From the NCBI GenBank assembly GCA_019456255.1, contig VRUG01000015.1, positions 33,053 through 97,052 of the forward strand: a stretch of DNA of 64,000 bases. The letters are read 5' to 3'. The position numbers and the translations under genes are program-made. This document shows positions 32,961-42,179 of this stretch, piece after piece; position 1 is the first letter of the stretch, and every line of letters starts with the position of its first letter. Below the pieces are notes generated by a model that did no database searches, had not been told where the DNA came from, and worked only from the letters and a program-made list of their open reading frames with translations. This DNA is from Planctomycetota bacterium. GTDB taxonomy: Bacteria > Planctomycetota > Phycisphaerae > Sedimentisphaerales > Anaerobacaceae.

Positions 32961-34808
32961 ATGAAGAACGCACAGGAAAAAAAACAAAAGAGCAAGAAAA
33001 ACAACATAGAAGAACTACGCTCAAAGAAGGCGCAGCTTTTACAAGCCTGTGAACTGCAATTGGATGGAACGGTCCAAAAGCTGCGAGCGCACGAGCAGCA
33101 GCTTGAAGCGGCCAACAAACAACTAAAAGCCCGCGAACAACAACTCCGAGCGCATGAGCAGCAATTGGAAAGTGCGAATCAGCAGTTACGGGCAGCTAAT
33201 CAACAGCTTGATGCGGCGAATCAGCAACTGCGTGCGCATGAACAGCAGCTTGAAACCGCTAATCAAAAACTTGGGGCACATGAGCAACAATTGGAAAGTA
33301 CAAATCAGCAGTTACGGGCTACCAACCAGCAGCTTGATGCTGCCAATCAACAGCTTGGGGCGCATGAGCAACAGTTGAAAAGTGCAAACCAACAATTACG
33401 AGCCGCAAATCAGCAGCTTGATGCCGCCAATCAACAGCTTGGGGCACATGAGCAGCAGTTGGAAAGTGCAAATCAACAATTACGAGCTGCAAATCAGCAA
33501 CTTGACGCAGGCAATCAGCAACTTCGTGCCCATGAACAACAGCTTGAAACCGCTAATCAAAAACTTCTTGCCGGTGAGCAGCAATTACGAGCGGCCAACC
33601 AGCAGTTGGTGAGTCACGAGAAGCAATTAGAGCAAGCCAAGGAAGCCGCCGAAACTGCCAATAATGCCAAGAGCCAGTTTCTTGCAAATATGAGTCACGA
33701 AATCCGAACACCAATGAATGCCATAGTCAGCATTTCAAAAATCCTCAGTAAATATAACAATGACAACTTAACAAAAAAACAGCGTGAAGGCCTGGATGTG
33801 ATATACCAAAGTGCGCAAAGAATGTTGTTGCTAATAAATGAAATCCTCGACTTGTCCAAAATAGAAGCTGGTAAAATGGAGATTAAGAAAAAATCATTTG
33901 CACTTGATGTGTTTGTCGCAACGATACGAAGTATGGCTACAAGCCTTATTGGGGATAAGGCGATAGATTTTATTGTTGAGAAGGACCCTGCGGTTCCTGA
34001 CTATATTATTTCTGATATTCAGAAACTCCATGAGATTTTAACAAACATTATAGGTAACGCTGTTAAGTTCACGGAGAAAGGTAAAATAGTTCTTAAGATA
34101 TCGCTTAAACAAAACCAGCTGTATTTTGGAGTTTCGGACACAGGTATCGGAATAAAGGAAAAGGACGTAAAGTATATCTTTGAACAGTTTACACAAGCAG
34201 ACAGTTCAACTACTCGCAAGTATCAAGGTTCAGGGCTTGGTCTGGCCATCTGCAAAAAGCTGACTGAACTGCTTGGCGGCGAAATAGAAGCCAAAGGCAA
34301 AATCGGCAAAGGAACAACAATTACTTTCCATATTCCATTTAAAAAAGGTAAAGCTAAAGCTGTCAGTAACGATTACAATGAATCGAGGCAGGAAGAACAA
34401 TATTCAGCATCTGCTGATAAAAAGTCTGCCAATTCGAAGCCGCTTGCAAAAATACTGGTTGCAGAAGATGACAAGTTCGGCAGAGCTGCCCTTGGGATGA
34501 TGCTTGATGAAAAATACGAGTTGATATTTGCACATGACGGAAAAGAAGTAGTCGAAAAATATTTTTCCACTTTACCTGATATAGTTTTGATGGACATTAT
34601 GATGCCGAAGATGGATGGAATCCAGGCTTTTGATGCAATATCTAAAAAAGCTGCCAAGCCTATGATTCCCATCATTGCACTTACCGCCAGAGCAATGGTC
34701 ACCGACCGCGATGAAATGTTAGCTCACGGTTTTACGGACCATGTTTCAAAACCTATAGATGATGAAACTCTCATAAAGACGATAGAAAAACACATTTCCA
34801 AAAGATAA
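32961..34808 (+). CDS. Hybrid histidine kinase with a long heptad coiled coil
   Basis: 615 aa, soluble, with no membrane segment. Residues ~42-230 are about 27 near-identical heptads of the kind [21 protein letters not shown], a continuous coiled coil. The kinase core follows: H-box [14 protein letters not shown] with His246, N-box [15 protein letters not shown]1 [10 protein letters not shown] and G2 [12 protein letters not shown]. The C-terminal receiver has VAEDDK, phosphoacceptor Asp in [12 protein letters not shown] and the Lys of VSKPID. The start at 32961 is set by the upstream promoter. The ribosome site is weak. It probably phosphorylates the Hpt protein encoded 2.5 kb away. Confidence 0.93.
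   Translation: MKNAQEKKQKSKKNNIEELRSKKAQLLQACELQLDGTVQKLRAHEQQLEAANKQLKAREQQLRAHEQQLESANQQLRAANQQLDAANQQLRAHEQQLETANQKLGAHEQQLESTNQQLRATNQQLDAANQQLGAHEQQLKSANQQLRAANQQLDAANQQLGAHEQQLESANQQLRAANQQLDAGNQQLRAHEQQLETANQKLLAGEQQLRAANQQLVSHEKQLEQAKEAAETANNAKSQFLANMSHEIRTPMNAIVSISKILSKYNNDNLTKKQREGLDVIYQSAQRMLLLINEILDLSKIEAGKMEIKKKSFALDVFVATIRSMATSLIGDKAIDFIVEKDPAVPDYIISDIQKLHEILTNIIGNAVKFTEKGKIVLKISLKQNQLYFGVSDTGIGIKEKDVKYIFEQFTQADSSTTRKYQGSGLGLAICKKLTELLGGEIEAKGKIGKGTTITFHIPFKKGKAKAVSNDYNESRQEEQYSASADKKSANSKPLAKILVAEDDKFGRAALGMMLDEKYELIFAHDGKEVVEKYFSTLPDIVLMDIMMPKMDGIQAFDAISKKAAKPMIPIIALTARAMVTDRDEMLAHGFTDHVSKPIDDETLIKTIEKHISKR
33070..33640 (+). repeat. In-gene 21-bp tandem repeats encoding heptads
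   Basis: A ~570-bp array of 21-bp units, reiterating codons for (L/K)xAxxQQ heptads, all in frame with the kinase. Larger blocks of three to seven heptads recur nearly verbatim, showing recent internal duplication. It is coding repeat and not CRISPR, since there are no unique spacers. Confidence 0.9.
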
Positions 34809-34828
34809 GCCGGCCACGCTTAGAGCCT

Positions 34829-35374
34829 TTAAACTATTTTTTGTTTATACTGCCATAAAAGTTCTTCTTTGCCATCACCCTCAGTAATGTTTACCCTGCC
34901 TGTCTGGATATCCAAAAAGACACCTTTTCTTTTTACTCCCCCAAGAACCGATGCCCGTATTGGGATTTGTTTTTCCGCAAGAACCTTAGTTACCGATTCG
35001 ATATTTTCTTTGCAAATGGTATCATCTTTCTTTTTTAGAACATTTCCCCCGCCAATCAGACAGATTTCAATATCCTTTTTTTCAGTCCCTGCCCGTATAA
35101 TCAGGGCGATTAATTCATCTACAGCATTCACAGCATACTTGGTTTTTTCTACTGTGCTTTTAGGTGCATTTCCAGGCAGCATAATGTGTGCCATTGCACC
35201 TATTTTTTTCTCAGCGTCATATGCCGCAATAACAATGCACGAACCAATTGCTACTGACCTCAGCATTATTCCTGCTTTGCCATATTTCACTTCACCTGTA
35301 TTGACATCAATAATTGTTTCCACGTTTTTAGAATTGTTTGCCATCATATAATCAATTGTACCTTTTTCGAGCAT
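34829..35374 (-). CDS. cheD: Chemoreceptor glutamine deamidase CheD
   Basis: 181 aa. CheD deamidates or demethylates receptor glutamines and can bind CheC/CheY partners. Catalytic Cys46 is in LRSVAIGSCIVIAAYD and His63 in GAMAHIMLPGNA, both in their conserved contexts. CLIGGGNVLKKKDD and SVLGGVKRKGVFLDIQTG match the family. No strong ribosome site was seen, and an internal ATG (MMANN) is an alternative start. It is last in the receptor/c-di-GMP operon, with no other che genes in the window. Confidence 0.93.
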   Translation of the reverse strand: MLEKGTIDYMMANNSKNVETIIDVNTGEVKYGKAGIMLRSVAIGSCIVIAAYDAEKKIGAMAHIMLPGNAPKSTVEKTKYAVNAVDELIALIIRAGTEKKDIEICLIGGGNVLKKKDDTICKENIESVTKVLAEKQIPIRASVLGGVKRKGVFLDIQTGRVNITEGDGKEELLWQYKQKIV

Positions 35375-35443
35375 GGATGTGTATATAAAATCAGCGTAAT
35401 TATTAATGGTGGAAATTGACTTGGGGGAAGGTTTATCTATAGC

Positions 35444-37051
35444 CTATACAGTTTCGACCAAACAGCTTTTTGCTGATAAAGGCCACTGCTCTTTATTTTT
35501 ATCATAAGCTTTTTCAAATGCTTCGACTACATCGGAGTCAAATCTTATCTGCGATTCTTTGATGATTTCACCTAAAGCCTTTTCGGTCGAAAGTGCGGGG
35601 CGGTAACAACGGTCAGAAGTAATTGAATCATAAAAATTTGCTATCGCCAGGACCCTGCCGCCAATCGATATTTCTTTGCCCTTCAATCTTTCCGGATAGC
35701 CTGTACCATCGAATTTTTCGTGATGCTGGCGGATTATATCCAACTCATGACTGAAAATCCCAATAGGTTCTAAAATCTGAACGCTGACGAGAGGATAGTT
35801 TCTTACAATTTTCAATTCTTCTTTTGTAAGCGATTCGGTTTTGGTCAGGATTCTATCTGGAATGCCAATTTTTCCAAGGTCGTGCAGCACCGAAGCGGTA
35901 TTAAGCCTTTCCTTTAGTTCCTCAGAGAGTCCCAATTCTTCAGCTATCGCAGCGGCATAAATCTGTACATGCCTCGTGTGATTCGATATATACGGGTCCT
36001 TAATTGCCATCACCTTTGTAAAAGCCGTCACGATTCCGACGATCTGGGAATGTAATTTACCAACCACAGAAGATAATTTATTTTGCAATTCGCTGTAGTC
36101 CACTCCCTCATCTTCTGGCTTTTCAACGCCTTTATCCGGGTCAATCTGGTCCCATCTGACCACGCAATTTCTCCCGTTTTGCTTTGCAGCATAAAGAGCC
36201 TTATCTGCCCGGTCAACAATCTCGTTCGAATCAGGCAGGTCGCTTGAGTCAACACTGACCAGGCCAACGCTGATTGTATTTGATATTTTTTTATCAAAAA
36301 TTTTCCACTGGTATTTACTAACTACTTTTTGCAATCTCTGGGCTGCCCGAGTTGCCTCATCAAATGTCACTCCAGGCATGAGAATAATAAATTCATCTCC
36401 TCCATACCTGCCTGCTATATCAAGCGGATATATATTCTCAACAAGAATTTTCCCCATTTGCTTTAACACCGTATCGCCACCCAGGTGGCCATATGTATCA
36501 TTAATATTCTTGAAATGGTCAAGGTCCAGCATAAACACCGCCAGGGGGGTTCCCTTCATCTTTGTGCGAAGAATCTCCCTCTCTAAAATCTCAAAGAAAT
36601 GTCTTCTGTTGGCAAGACCTGTTAATTCATCGGTATTCGCACGCAATTGAAGTTGTTCCTGCAGTTCAAGAAGTTTTATCGCGATACTGATACGTGTTCT
36701 AAGTACACTTTGATTAAAAGGCTTTATGATATAATCGATAGCACCTTTTTTAATGGCTTTAACTCCGATTTCTTCATCATCCAGGCCTGTAAGAACAATA
36801 ATAGGTACCTCAGGATTGGCCTCGTGGACCTTTTCCACATTGGCAACACCGTGACTATCAGGCAGGCCAAGGTCGAGAAGCACAAGATCACACTTTTTTG
36901 TTTTTACATATTCCAGACATTCCTTGAGCATCGCCGCTGTCTCGACAATAAATTCCATTTCCTGCGAGGAATTTTCCAGCGCCAGCTTAGTAAGTCGACA
37001 GTCGCCCGGGTCGTCATCTACAAGTAATATGTTTATTTTCCTGGCACTCAT
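35444..37051 (-). CDS. REC-GGDEF-HD-GYP bifunctional c-di-GMP protein
   Basis: 535 aa. The receiver (1-125) has VDDDPGDC and phosphoacceptor D60. The GGDEF domain has DELTGLANRRHF, LDLDHFKNINDTYGH and intact GGDEF (217-221). The RxxD inhibitory site is replaced by YPLD, so product inhibition there is probably lost. The HD-GYP domain has VLHDLGKIGIPD and HHEKFDGTGYPERLKG, the complete phosphodiesterase signature. It can both make and break c-di-GMP, with the balance presumably set by receiver phosphorylation. It follows a lone receiver gene by 14 bp. Confidence 0.95.
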   Translation of the reverse strand: MSARKINILLVDDDPGDCRLTKLALENSSQEMEFIVETAAMLKECLEYVKTKKCDLVLLDLGLPDSHGVANVEKVHEANPEVPIIVLTGLDDEEIGVKAIKKGAIDYIIKPFNQSVLRTRISIAIKLLELQEQLQLRANTDELTGLANRRHFFEILEREILRTKMKGTPLAVFMLDLDHFKNINDTYGHLGGDTVLKQMGKILVENIYPLDIAGRYGGDEFIILMPGVTFDEATRAAQRLQKVVSKYQWKIFDKKISNTISVGLVSVDSSDLPDSNEIVDRADKALYAAKQNGRNCVVRWDQIDPDKGVEKPEDEGVDYSELQNKLSSVVGKLHSQIVGIVTAFTKVMAIKDPYISNHTRHVQIYAAAIAEELGLSEELKERLNTASVLHDLGKIGIPDRILTKTESLTKEELKIVRNYPLVSVQILEPIGIFSHELDIIRQHHEKFDGTGYPERLKGKEISIGGRVLAIANFYDSITSDRCYRPALSTEKALGEIIKESQIRFDSDVVEAFEKAYDKNKEQWPLSAKSCLVETV

Positions 37052-37065
37052 ATTTTATTAGTCAC

Positions 37066-37500
37066 CTATACACTTTTGCATACACCGAACCAATATTCCT
37101 GAAGATTCCGCATCATTTCCTGAAAGCCGTCCATAGTTACCGGCTTTTTTATATATCCTGAAGCGTGAAGTTTATAACTTTCGCGGATATCATTCTCCAA
37201 ATCCGATGTCGTCAGGACAACAACAGGAATCATGCTAAAATTTTCATCAGCTTTGACGCGCTTCAAGAATTCTTTTCCACCCATACCCGGCATATTTAAA
37301 TCAAGCAAAATCAAGTTAGGAGTAGGGCAGTTTCTATCGCCGTTTTTACTACGTTCTAAATATTCAAGAGCATGCTCTCCATTTTCAGCTATGACGACAT
37401 TATCAACAATCTTCGCTTCTAAGAGCGATTTTTTGGTAAGTTTCTGGTCTCCCGGGTCGTCTTCTACCAATAGAATTACCACTGATTTCAAATAATCCAT
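37066..37500 (-). CDS. Single-domain response regulator
   Basis: 144 aa, a receiver only. ILLVEDDPGDQKLTKKSL is the acidic pocket, phosphoacceptor D67 is in LILLDLNMPGMGG, and VVVLTTSD and GYIKKPVTM give the conserved Thr and Lys. This sub-type (VEDDPGD) is common beside PAS/HAMP kinases and serves as a phosphate shuttle or sink. It lies between the REC-kinase and the REC-GGDEF-HD-GYP genes. Confidence 0.95.
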   Translation of the reverse strand: MDYLKSVVILLVEDDPGDQKLTKKSLLEAKIVDNVVIAENGEHALEYLERSKNGDRNCPTPNLILLDLNMPGMGGKEFLKRVKADENFSMIPVVVLTTSDLENDIRESYKLHASGYIKKPVTMDGFQEMMRNLQEYWFGVCKSV

Positions 37501-37560
37501 TCCTTCTCCTTCGGTTTGTGTCCGAAATCCTATTTTAAGCTGCTATTTAGCAGTACAAAT

Positions 37561-38871
37561 TTATTCTTCTCTTGCTGCTTCAAGTGTCACCCAGAAAGTT
37601 GAGCCTTGGCCAACTTTTGAATCAACACCAATTTCGCCATTGAGCCTGTCAACTATTTTCTTGCAAACTGCCAGACCAATCCCTGTTCCCTCGTATTCCG
37701 AGCAGGAATGCAGCCTTCTAAACATCTTGAATACGTCCCCGTAATATTCTTTTTTAATACCTATGCCGTTATCCTTGACAGATATTTTGACCTTGTCGTT
37801 GTCAATTTTATCAGCTGTTATCACAATACGAGGTTTGTTTTTTTTGTCCTGATATTTAATACCGTTGGCAATCATATTCTGTAAAAGCTGACTCAACTGC
37901 ACAGGGTCGGTCCATACCTTAGGCATGGCCTTGGAGACTCCAATGCTGCCGCCAGTATCTTCCAATAGCGTTGCCACTTCTAATTGCTCTACCTTCTTCA
38001 CTGTTTCATTCAAATCAACAATTTCGAAGACAGGCTTGTTTTTGCTGACCTTAGCGTAAATCAACAAAGCTTCTATCATCTTAGTCATTCTATTTGCACC
38101 ATCAGTCATAAAGCGAAGATTTTCGAGCTCGTCATCACTAAGTTTTCCTTTTAGTGACTCTTCTAAAAGTTCACCAAAAGATGATATTTTTCGCAAAGGC
38201 TCACGAAGGTCATGCGATGCTATATAAACAAAATCTTTGAGGTCACTATTTGCCTCATCAAGTTTATTTACGACCTCCTGCAACTCTTCTGTTCTCAGTG
38301 CGACTCTCCTTTCAAGGCTGTTTACGAGTTCCCACTTTTCCGTCAAAGAACAGGTAATCTGGCGAACTTCCATGTTGTCGAATGGTTTTTTCAAAATTAA
38401 GAGCTTATCAGTGGTTCCCAATTGGCTGAGCATATCATGCCATGAATAATCCGAATACGCAGTACAAATAACCACCTGCAGGGCAGGATATTCTTCCCAT
38501 ATATGTTTAATTGTCTCGATGCCGTCCCACCCCGGAGGCATACGTACATCTACAAATGCCATAGCATAAGGATGACCATCCTTTAAAGCCTGACGAACCT
38601 TCTCTAAGCCTTCCTGCCCCTGAAAAGCTGAATCTATCTCATAAACTTCTTTCTCTAATGAGTCTGAAGGAGTACCAAAAATAGCCTCCTCTTCTTCTTC
38701 AACATCAACTAAGCCCTCTTCTTCGCATCCAAGAATAGCTTTGAAGTCATCATGAATCACTTCATTATCATCTATCACCAGGATGCGCCTGTTTTTTTCT
38801 GCCTTTGAACTATCGGCCTTGTTAGTCTCTTCTGCTTTTGTTGTTTCAGTTTTTTCCGTCACAAGTGCCAT
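37561..38871 (-). CDS. REC-histidine kinase (receiver at the N-terminus)
   Basis: 436 aa, cytoplasmic. The N-terminal receiver (~25-175, with an acidic insertion of Glu residues) has RRILVIDDNEVIHDDF, phosphoacceptor Asp in AMAFVDVRMPPGWDG and LILKKPFDN. A coiled-coil linker leads to the kinase: H-box YIASHDLREPLRKIS, N-box MIANGIKYQDK, KDNGIGIK and GTGIGLAVCKKI. Its receiver is strikingly similar to the one in the next gene upstream (QGQEGLEKVR, PPGWDG, SDYSWHDM shared), a recent domain duplication. Confidence 0.94.
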   Translation of the reverse strand: MALVTEKTETTKAEETNKADSSKAEKNRRILVIDDNEVIHDDFKAILGCEEEGLVDVEEEEEAIFGTPSDSLEKEVYEIDSAFQGQEGLEKVRQALKDGHPYAMAFVDVRMPPGWDGIETIKHIWEEYPALQVVICTAYSDYSWHDMLSQLGTTDKLLILKKPFDNMEVRQITCSLTEKWELVNSLERRVALRTEELQEVVNKLDEANSDLKDFVYIASHDLREPLRKISSFGELLEESLKGKLSDDELENLRFMTDGANRMTKMIEALLIYAKVSKNKPVFEIVDLNETVKKVEQLEVATLLEDTGGSIGVSKAMPKVWTDPVQLSQLLQNMIANGIKYQDKKNKPRIVITADKIDNDKVKISVKDNGIGIKKEYYGDVFKMFRRLHSCSEYEGTGIGLAVCKKIVDRLNGEIGVDSKVGQGSTFWVTLEAAREE

Positions 38872-38897
38872 CTAAATATCACCTTTAATTAATAAAC

Positions 38898-40130
38898 TTA
38901 GCGTCGAACATCATTTGAAGATTCTGCTACGACCAGTTCTTTATCAGTTGTTTCTTTCAAATCACACACTTTAAGGAATTCATCCCAACAATTACAAAAT
39001 GCTTCGACTATGATTGGGTCAAAATGTTTTCCCGACTCATTTATGATCATACTTCTTGCAACTTCCGGCTCTAATGCAGATTTGTAAACTCGAACAGATG
39101 TTAGTGCATCATATACATCCACCAAAGCTACGATTCTTGCTACCAGGGGGGGGGCACGTTCCTTCAGTCCTTCAGGGTATCCGCTGCCGTCAAATCTTTC
39201 ATGGTGACTTTTTGCGATAACCGATGCCATAGTCAGAAAACCACCAGCTCTACTGTACCCGGTAGTTTTTTCAAGGGCTTCTGCACCAATAATGGTATGC
39301 TGTTTCATCAATTCAAATTCGCTGTTACTCAATCTGCCCGGTTTCAAGAGTATCGTGTCTGGTATTCCCACCTTTCCAATGTCATGGAGCGGACTTGATC
39401 GCCATAGGTTTTGCAAGAACTGCTCATCTACCTCATCAGTAAATGCTTTATCTTTGGCAAGCTGTTCACCAAGAATCTGCGAATACGACCTGATGTGCTC
39501 AAGATGTGTACCAGTTTCAGGGTCGCGCGATTCTGCCAGTTTCGCCAGTGCGAATACCGTGACATCTCTTGTTTCAGCGATTTGTTCGGTTCTCTGTTGC
39601 ACCAGCTGGTCAAGATTATATAAAATATCCCATTTCTCAGTGAGTGAGCATGCCATCTGACGAACTTCAACATTATCGAATGGTTTTTTCAAAATTAACA
39701 GACGGTCTGTCTGCCCAAGCTTATTTATCATATCATGCCATGAATAATCTGAATAAGCCGTGCAAAGAACAACCTGAAGGTCTGGGTATTCCTGCCATAT
39801 CTTATATATTGTTTCTACGCCGTCCCACCCCGGAGGCATCCGTACATCTACAAAAGCCATTGCATAAGGATCACCCTCCTCCAAAGCCTTTCTAACCTTC
39901 TCCAATCCCTCCTGTCCCTGAAAAGCAGAATCTATACTAAAGTTAAGCTGTCCCGCTGTTGAGCCCGAAGAATCAGAACCAAAAATTGCCTCTTCCTCTT
40001 TACTGACGCTAACGGCATCTACTTCGGCAGCATCCGCTGTCAGAACAGCTTTGAAATCTTTGTGAATATCCTCATTATCATCAATAACGAGAATTCTTCT
40101 GTTCTTCTTTATAGTCTCTACGTTTGACAT
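38898..40130 (-). CDS. REC-HD-GYP c-di-GMP phosphodiesterase
   Basis: 410 aa. The receiver has RRILVIDDNEDIHKDF, AMAFVDVRMPPGWDG and LILKKPFDN. The HD-GYP domain has ALAKLAESRDPETGTHLEHI, SPLHDIGKVGIPD and SHHERFDGSGYPEGLKE, the full catalytic signature, so an active phosphodiesterase is predicted. The start overlaps the end of the upstream sensor kinase by 13 bp, indicating coupling. The receiver is paralogous to that of the following REC-kinase, so the two proteins may compete for one phosphoryl donor. Confidence 0.95.
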   Translation of the reverse strand: MSNVETIKKNRRILVIDDNEDIHKDFKAVLTADAAEVDAVSVSKEEEAIFGSDSSGSTAGQLNFSIDSAFQGQEGLEKVRKALEEGDPYAMAFVDVRMPPGWDGVETIYKIWQEYPDLQVVLCTAYSDYSWHDMINKLGQTDRLLILKKPFDNVEVRQMACSLTEKWDILYNLDQLVQQRTEQIAETRDVTVFALAKLAESRDPETGTHLEHIRSYSQILGEQLAKDKAFTDEVDEQFLQNLWRSSPLHDIGKVGIPDTILLKPGRLSNSEFELMKQHTIIGAEALEKTTGYSRAGGFLTMASVIAKSHHERFDGSGYPEGLKERAPPLVARIVALVDVYDALTSVRVYKSALEPEVARSMIINESGKHFDPIIVEAFCNCWDEFLKVCDLKETTDKELVVAESSNDVRR

Positions 40131-42175
40131 ATATCCACCCCCGCCTCCTTGAATGGTAATTCCAATACAAATTTCGCACCGAGCCCAATGCCATTACTCT
40201 CTGCCGCTAAAGAGCCACCCATCTCTTTGGCGGCGAGTGCGCCACTGTGCAAACCAAAACCATGACCATGTTTTTTCGTAGTGAAGCCATGCCTGAATAT
40301 CTTGGTCAGATTCTCCTGAGCAATGCCGACTCCGTTGTCTTCCACCTCAAATCTAAATGTATCATCATGGCTCTTACAGAGTCTGATTGTCATTATCTTT
40401 TCATCTTTTTCGCTGTTAGTCAGTGCATATTTTGCATTGCCTATTAAATTAACAAGAATCTGCAGTACTCTTTGCTTATCGATGTTCACTACTGCAAGTT
40501 CTTCGAAATCACGCACCAGACTGATCTTATGCCGTTCCAGACCAGAAGAATTAATCTGGATCGCGTTTTCAACAACTTCAGCCAGTGACGCAGCCATTTC
40601 AACCCCCGATACCTTTGAGTAAGACTGCTGCATCTTTACAATTTCTTTTATATGCCCAACATTACCTGCCAAAGATTGCAATTTTTCAAGAATATCTTCC
40701 TGCTCGTCCGTCAAAAGCTTGGTCACTTTTGTCAAATAAGCTGGTATATGTTTTCCCTGTTCGTTACTGGTAAGAAATTCCCCAAGGTCATCGCTGTGTT
40801 CTTTAATCATATCTGCTACTTTTTTAAGGTTCGACAATTTAGAACCGGTGACCTTTTCAGTTATTAGAGTTGCTGAAACATTTATACTGTTTAGAACATT
40901 TCCAACATTATGCAAGACGTCGGTAGCGACTTCTGCCATACCAGCTTTATGCGACGCTTCAACGAGTTTTCTATGTGTTTCAGCCAGTTCCTCTTCGGAT
41001 TTTTTGCGTTCAGTAATATCTATGAACAGTCCGACCATCAAATCTTTACCGCTCAGCTCAATCTTTCTAAACAGTATCCAGGCTGGGATTTCATGGCTAT
41101 CTTTGTGTATTAACCTTCCCTCAAATCCTTCGCTATTTTCCTGGATTGATGCACTCTTATCCCCTCCTAAAATATCTCCGTGGAAGATTTCCGATTTATT
41201 AACACCAATTATCTCTGACCTTACACACCCTAATATATCCTCGGCCTGAGAGTTGCAGTCTATTATTTTGCCGGTATCCTTTTCGAATATAAATATGGCA
41301 CCGCTGGCGTTTTCGAAGATTGTTTTGAATTTGACTTCCGATTGCCTCAACGCTTCGGCTGCACGTTTACGCTCGGCAACATCGCGGCTTAACTGCTCAT
41401 TTGCGACGGTTAATTCTGCTGTACGTTCACTGACTCGCATTTCCAGTTTTTCATTTATTTCAACTAATTCAAGGTCGCGATGCTGTATCTGTTCCAACAT
41501 GCTGTTGAATGAATCAATAAGCAACCCGACTTCATCGTTACTTTGCTTAATGGCACGTGTGGAATAATCTTTCTTTTCCGAAACAGCTTTCGCAACTTTG
41601 GCAAGACCAAGTATAGGTCTGGAAATAATTTTCTGTAGTCTCGATGACACAAAGTATGCCACTACTGAGGCAAATAATAATACAGCAATTATAATTTGGG
41701 TATTGCGTCTAAGAATTACTCGCATAGGTTCAAGGTCAGAGCGAATGCAAACAATTCCAATCGTTTCCCCATCGAGTTCAATAGGCTCAAAAACTGTCAA
41801 GAACCCCTCCTCAAAGCCATATCCCTTCTCCTGAAACTTTGAAAGATTCGTCATGCTGTCGGAGTCGCCGCGATAATAAGTGGCAAACAATTCACCTTCG
41901 TTATTATAGATACATCCGAATACAACTGAAGATTCTACTTTAAATGCCTTTAGAATTGTCTCGGCATCCTCGACATCCTCAAAGGCCAGGGCGGCTTTAC
42001 AGTTATCTGCTATCATAGCTGCCTGAATAGAGAGGTTTCTTACCATTGTCTGACGAAGATTGGACCATTGCCAAACAATCAATGTGCCGCCCGAAAGAAG
42101 CAGTACCATGACACATGTCACCATGGTGATTAGTATCAGCTTACCTCTTATTTTAAGGTTTCTTAGAAGATACAT
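40118..42175 (-). CDS. Membrane sensor kinase: CHASE8-HAMP-PAS-HisKA
   Basis: About 685 aa. TM1 is in LILITMVTCVMVLLLSGGTL. A periplasmic CHASE8-like domain follows (SIQAAMIADNCKAALAFEDV), then TM2 near residue 170 (TQIIIAVLLFASVVAYF), HAMP (ISRPILGLAKVAKAVSEK), coiled coil, PAS (KFKTIFENASGAIFIFEKDT) and the kinase: H-box-like GMAEVATDVLHNVGNVLNSI, LVNLIGNAKYAL, VEDNGVGIAQ and HGFGLHSGALAAKEMGG. The start at 42175 uses GGAGGA, which overlaps the YfiR-like gene's stop. It probably hears the periplasmic YfiR-like protein and feeds the receivers encoded downstream. Confidence 0.93.
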   Translation of the reverse strand: MYLLRNLKIRGKLILITMVTCVMVLLLSGGTLIVWQWSNLRQTMVRNLSIQAAMIADNCKAALAFEDVEDAETILKAFKVESSVVFGCIYNNEGELFATYYRGDSDSMTNLSKFQEKGYGFEEGFLTVFEPIELDGETIGIVCIRSDLEPMRVILRRNTQIIIAVLLFASVVAYFVSSRLQKIISRPILGLAKVAKAVSEKKDYSTRAIKQSNDEVGLLIDSFNSMLEQIQHRDLELVEINEKLEMRVSERTAELTVANEQLSRDVAERKRAAEALRQSEVKFKTIFENASGAIFIFEKDTGKIIDCNSQAEDILGCVRSEIIGVNKSEIFHGDILGGDKSASIQENSEGFEGRLIHKDSHEIPAWILFRKIELSGKDLMVGLFIDITERKKSEEELAETHRKLVEASHKAGMAEVATDVLHNVGNVLNSINVSATLITEKVTGSKLSNLKKVADMIKEHSDDLGEFLTSNEQGKHIPAYLTKVTKLLTDEQEDILEKLQSLAGNVGHIKEIVKMQQSYSKVSGVEMAASLAEVVENAIQINSSGLERHKISLVRDFEELAVVNIDKQRVLQILVNLIGNAKYALTNSEKDEKIMTIRLCKSHDDTFRFEVEDNGVGIAQENLTKIFRHGFTTKKHGHGFGLHSGALAAKEMGGSLAAESNGIGLGAKFVLELPFKEAGVDICQT

Positions 42176-42179
42176 ATGA

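Noticed and set aside
33070..33640. Regular repeats that look like a CRISPR or minisatellite array
   Set aside because: The 21-bp units are in frame throughout the kinase, encode heptads, and have no unique spacers.
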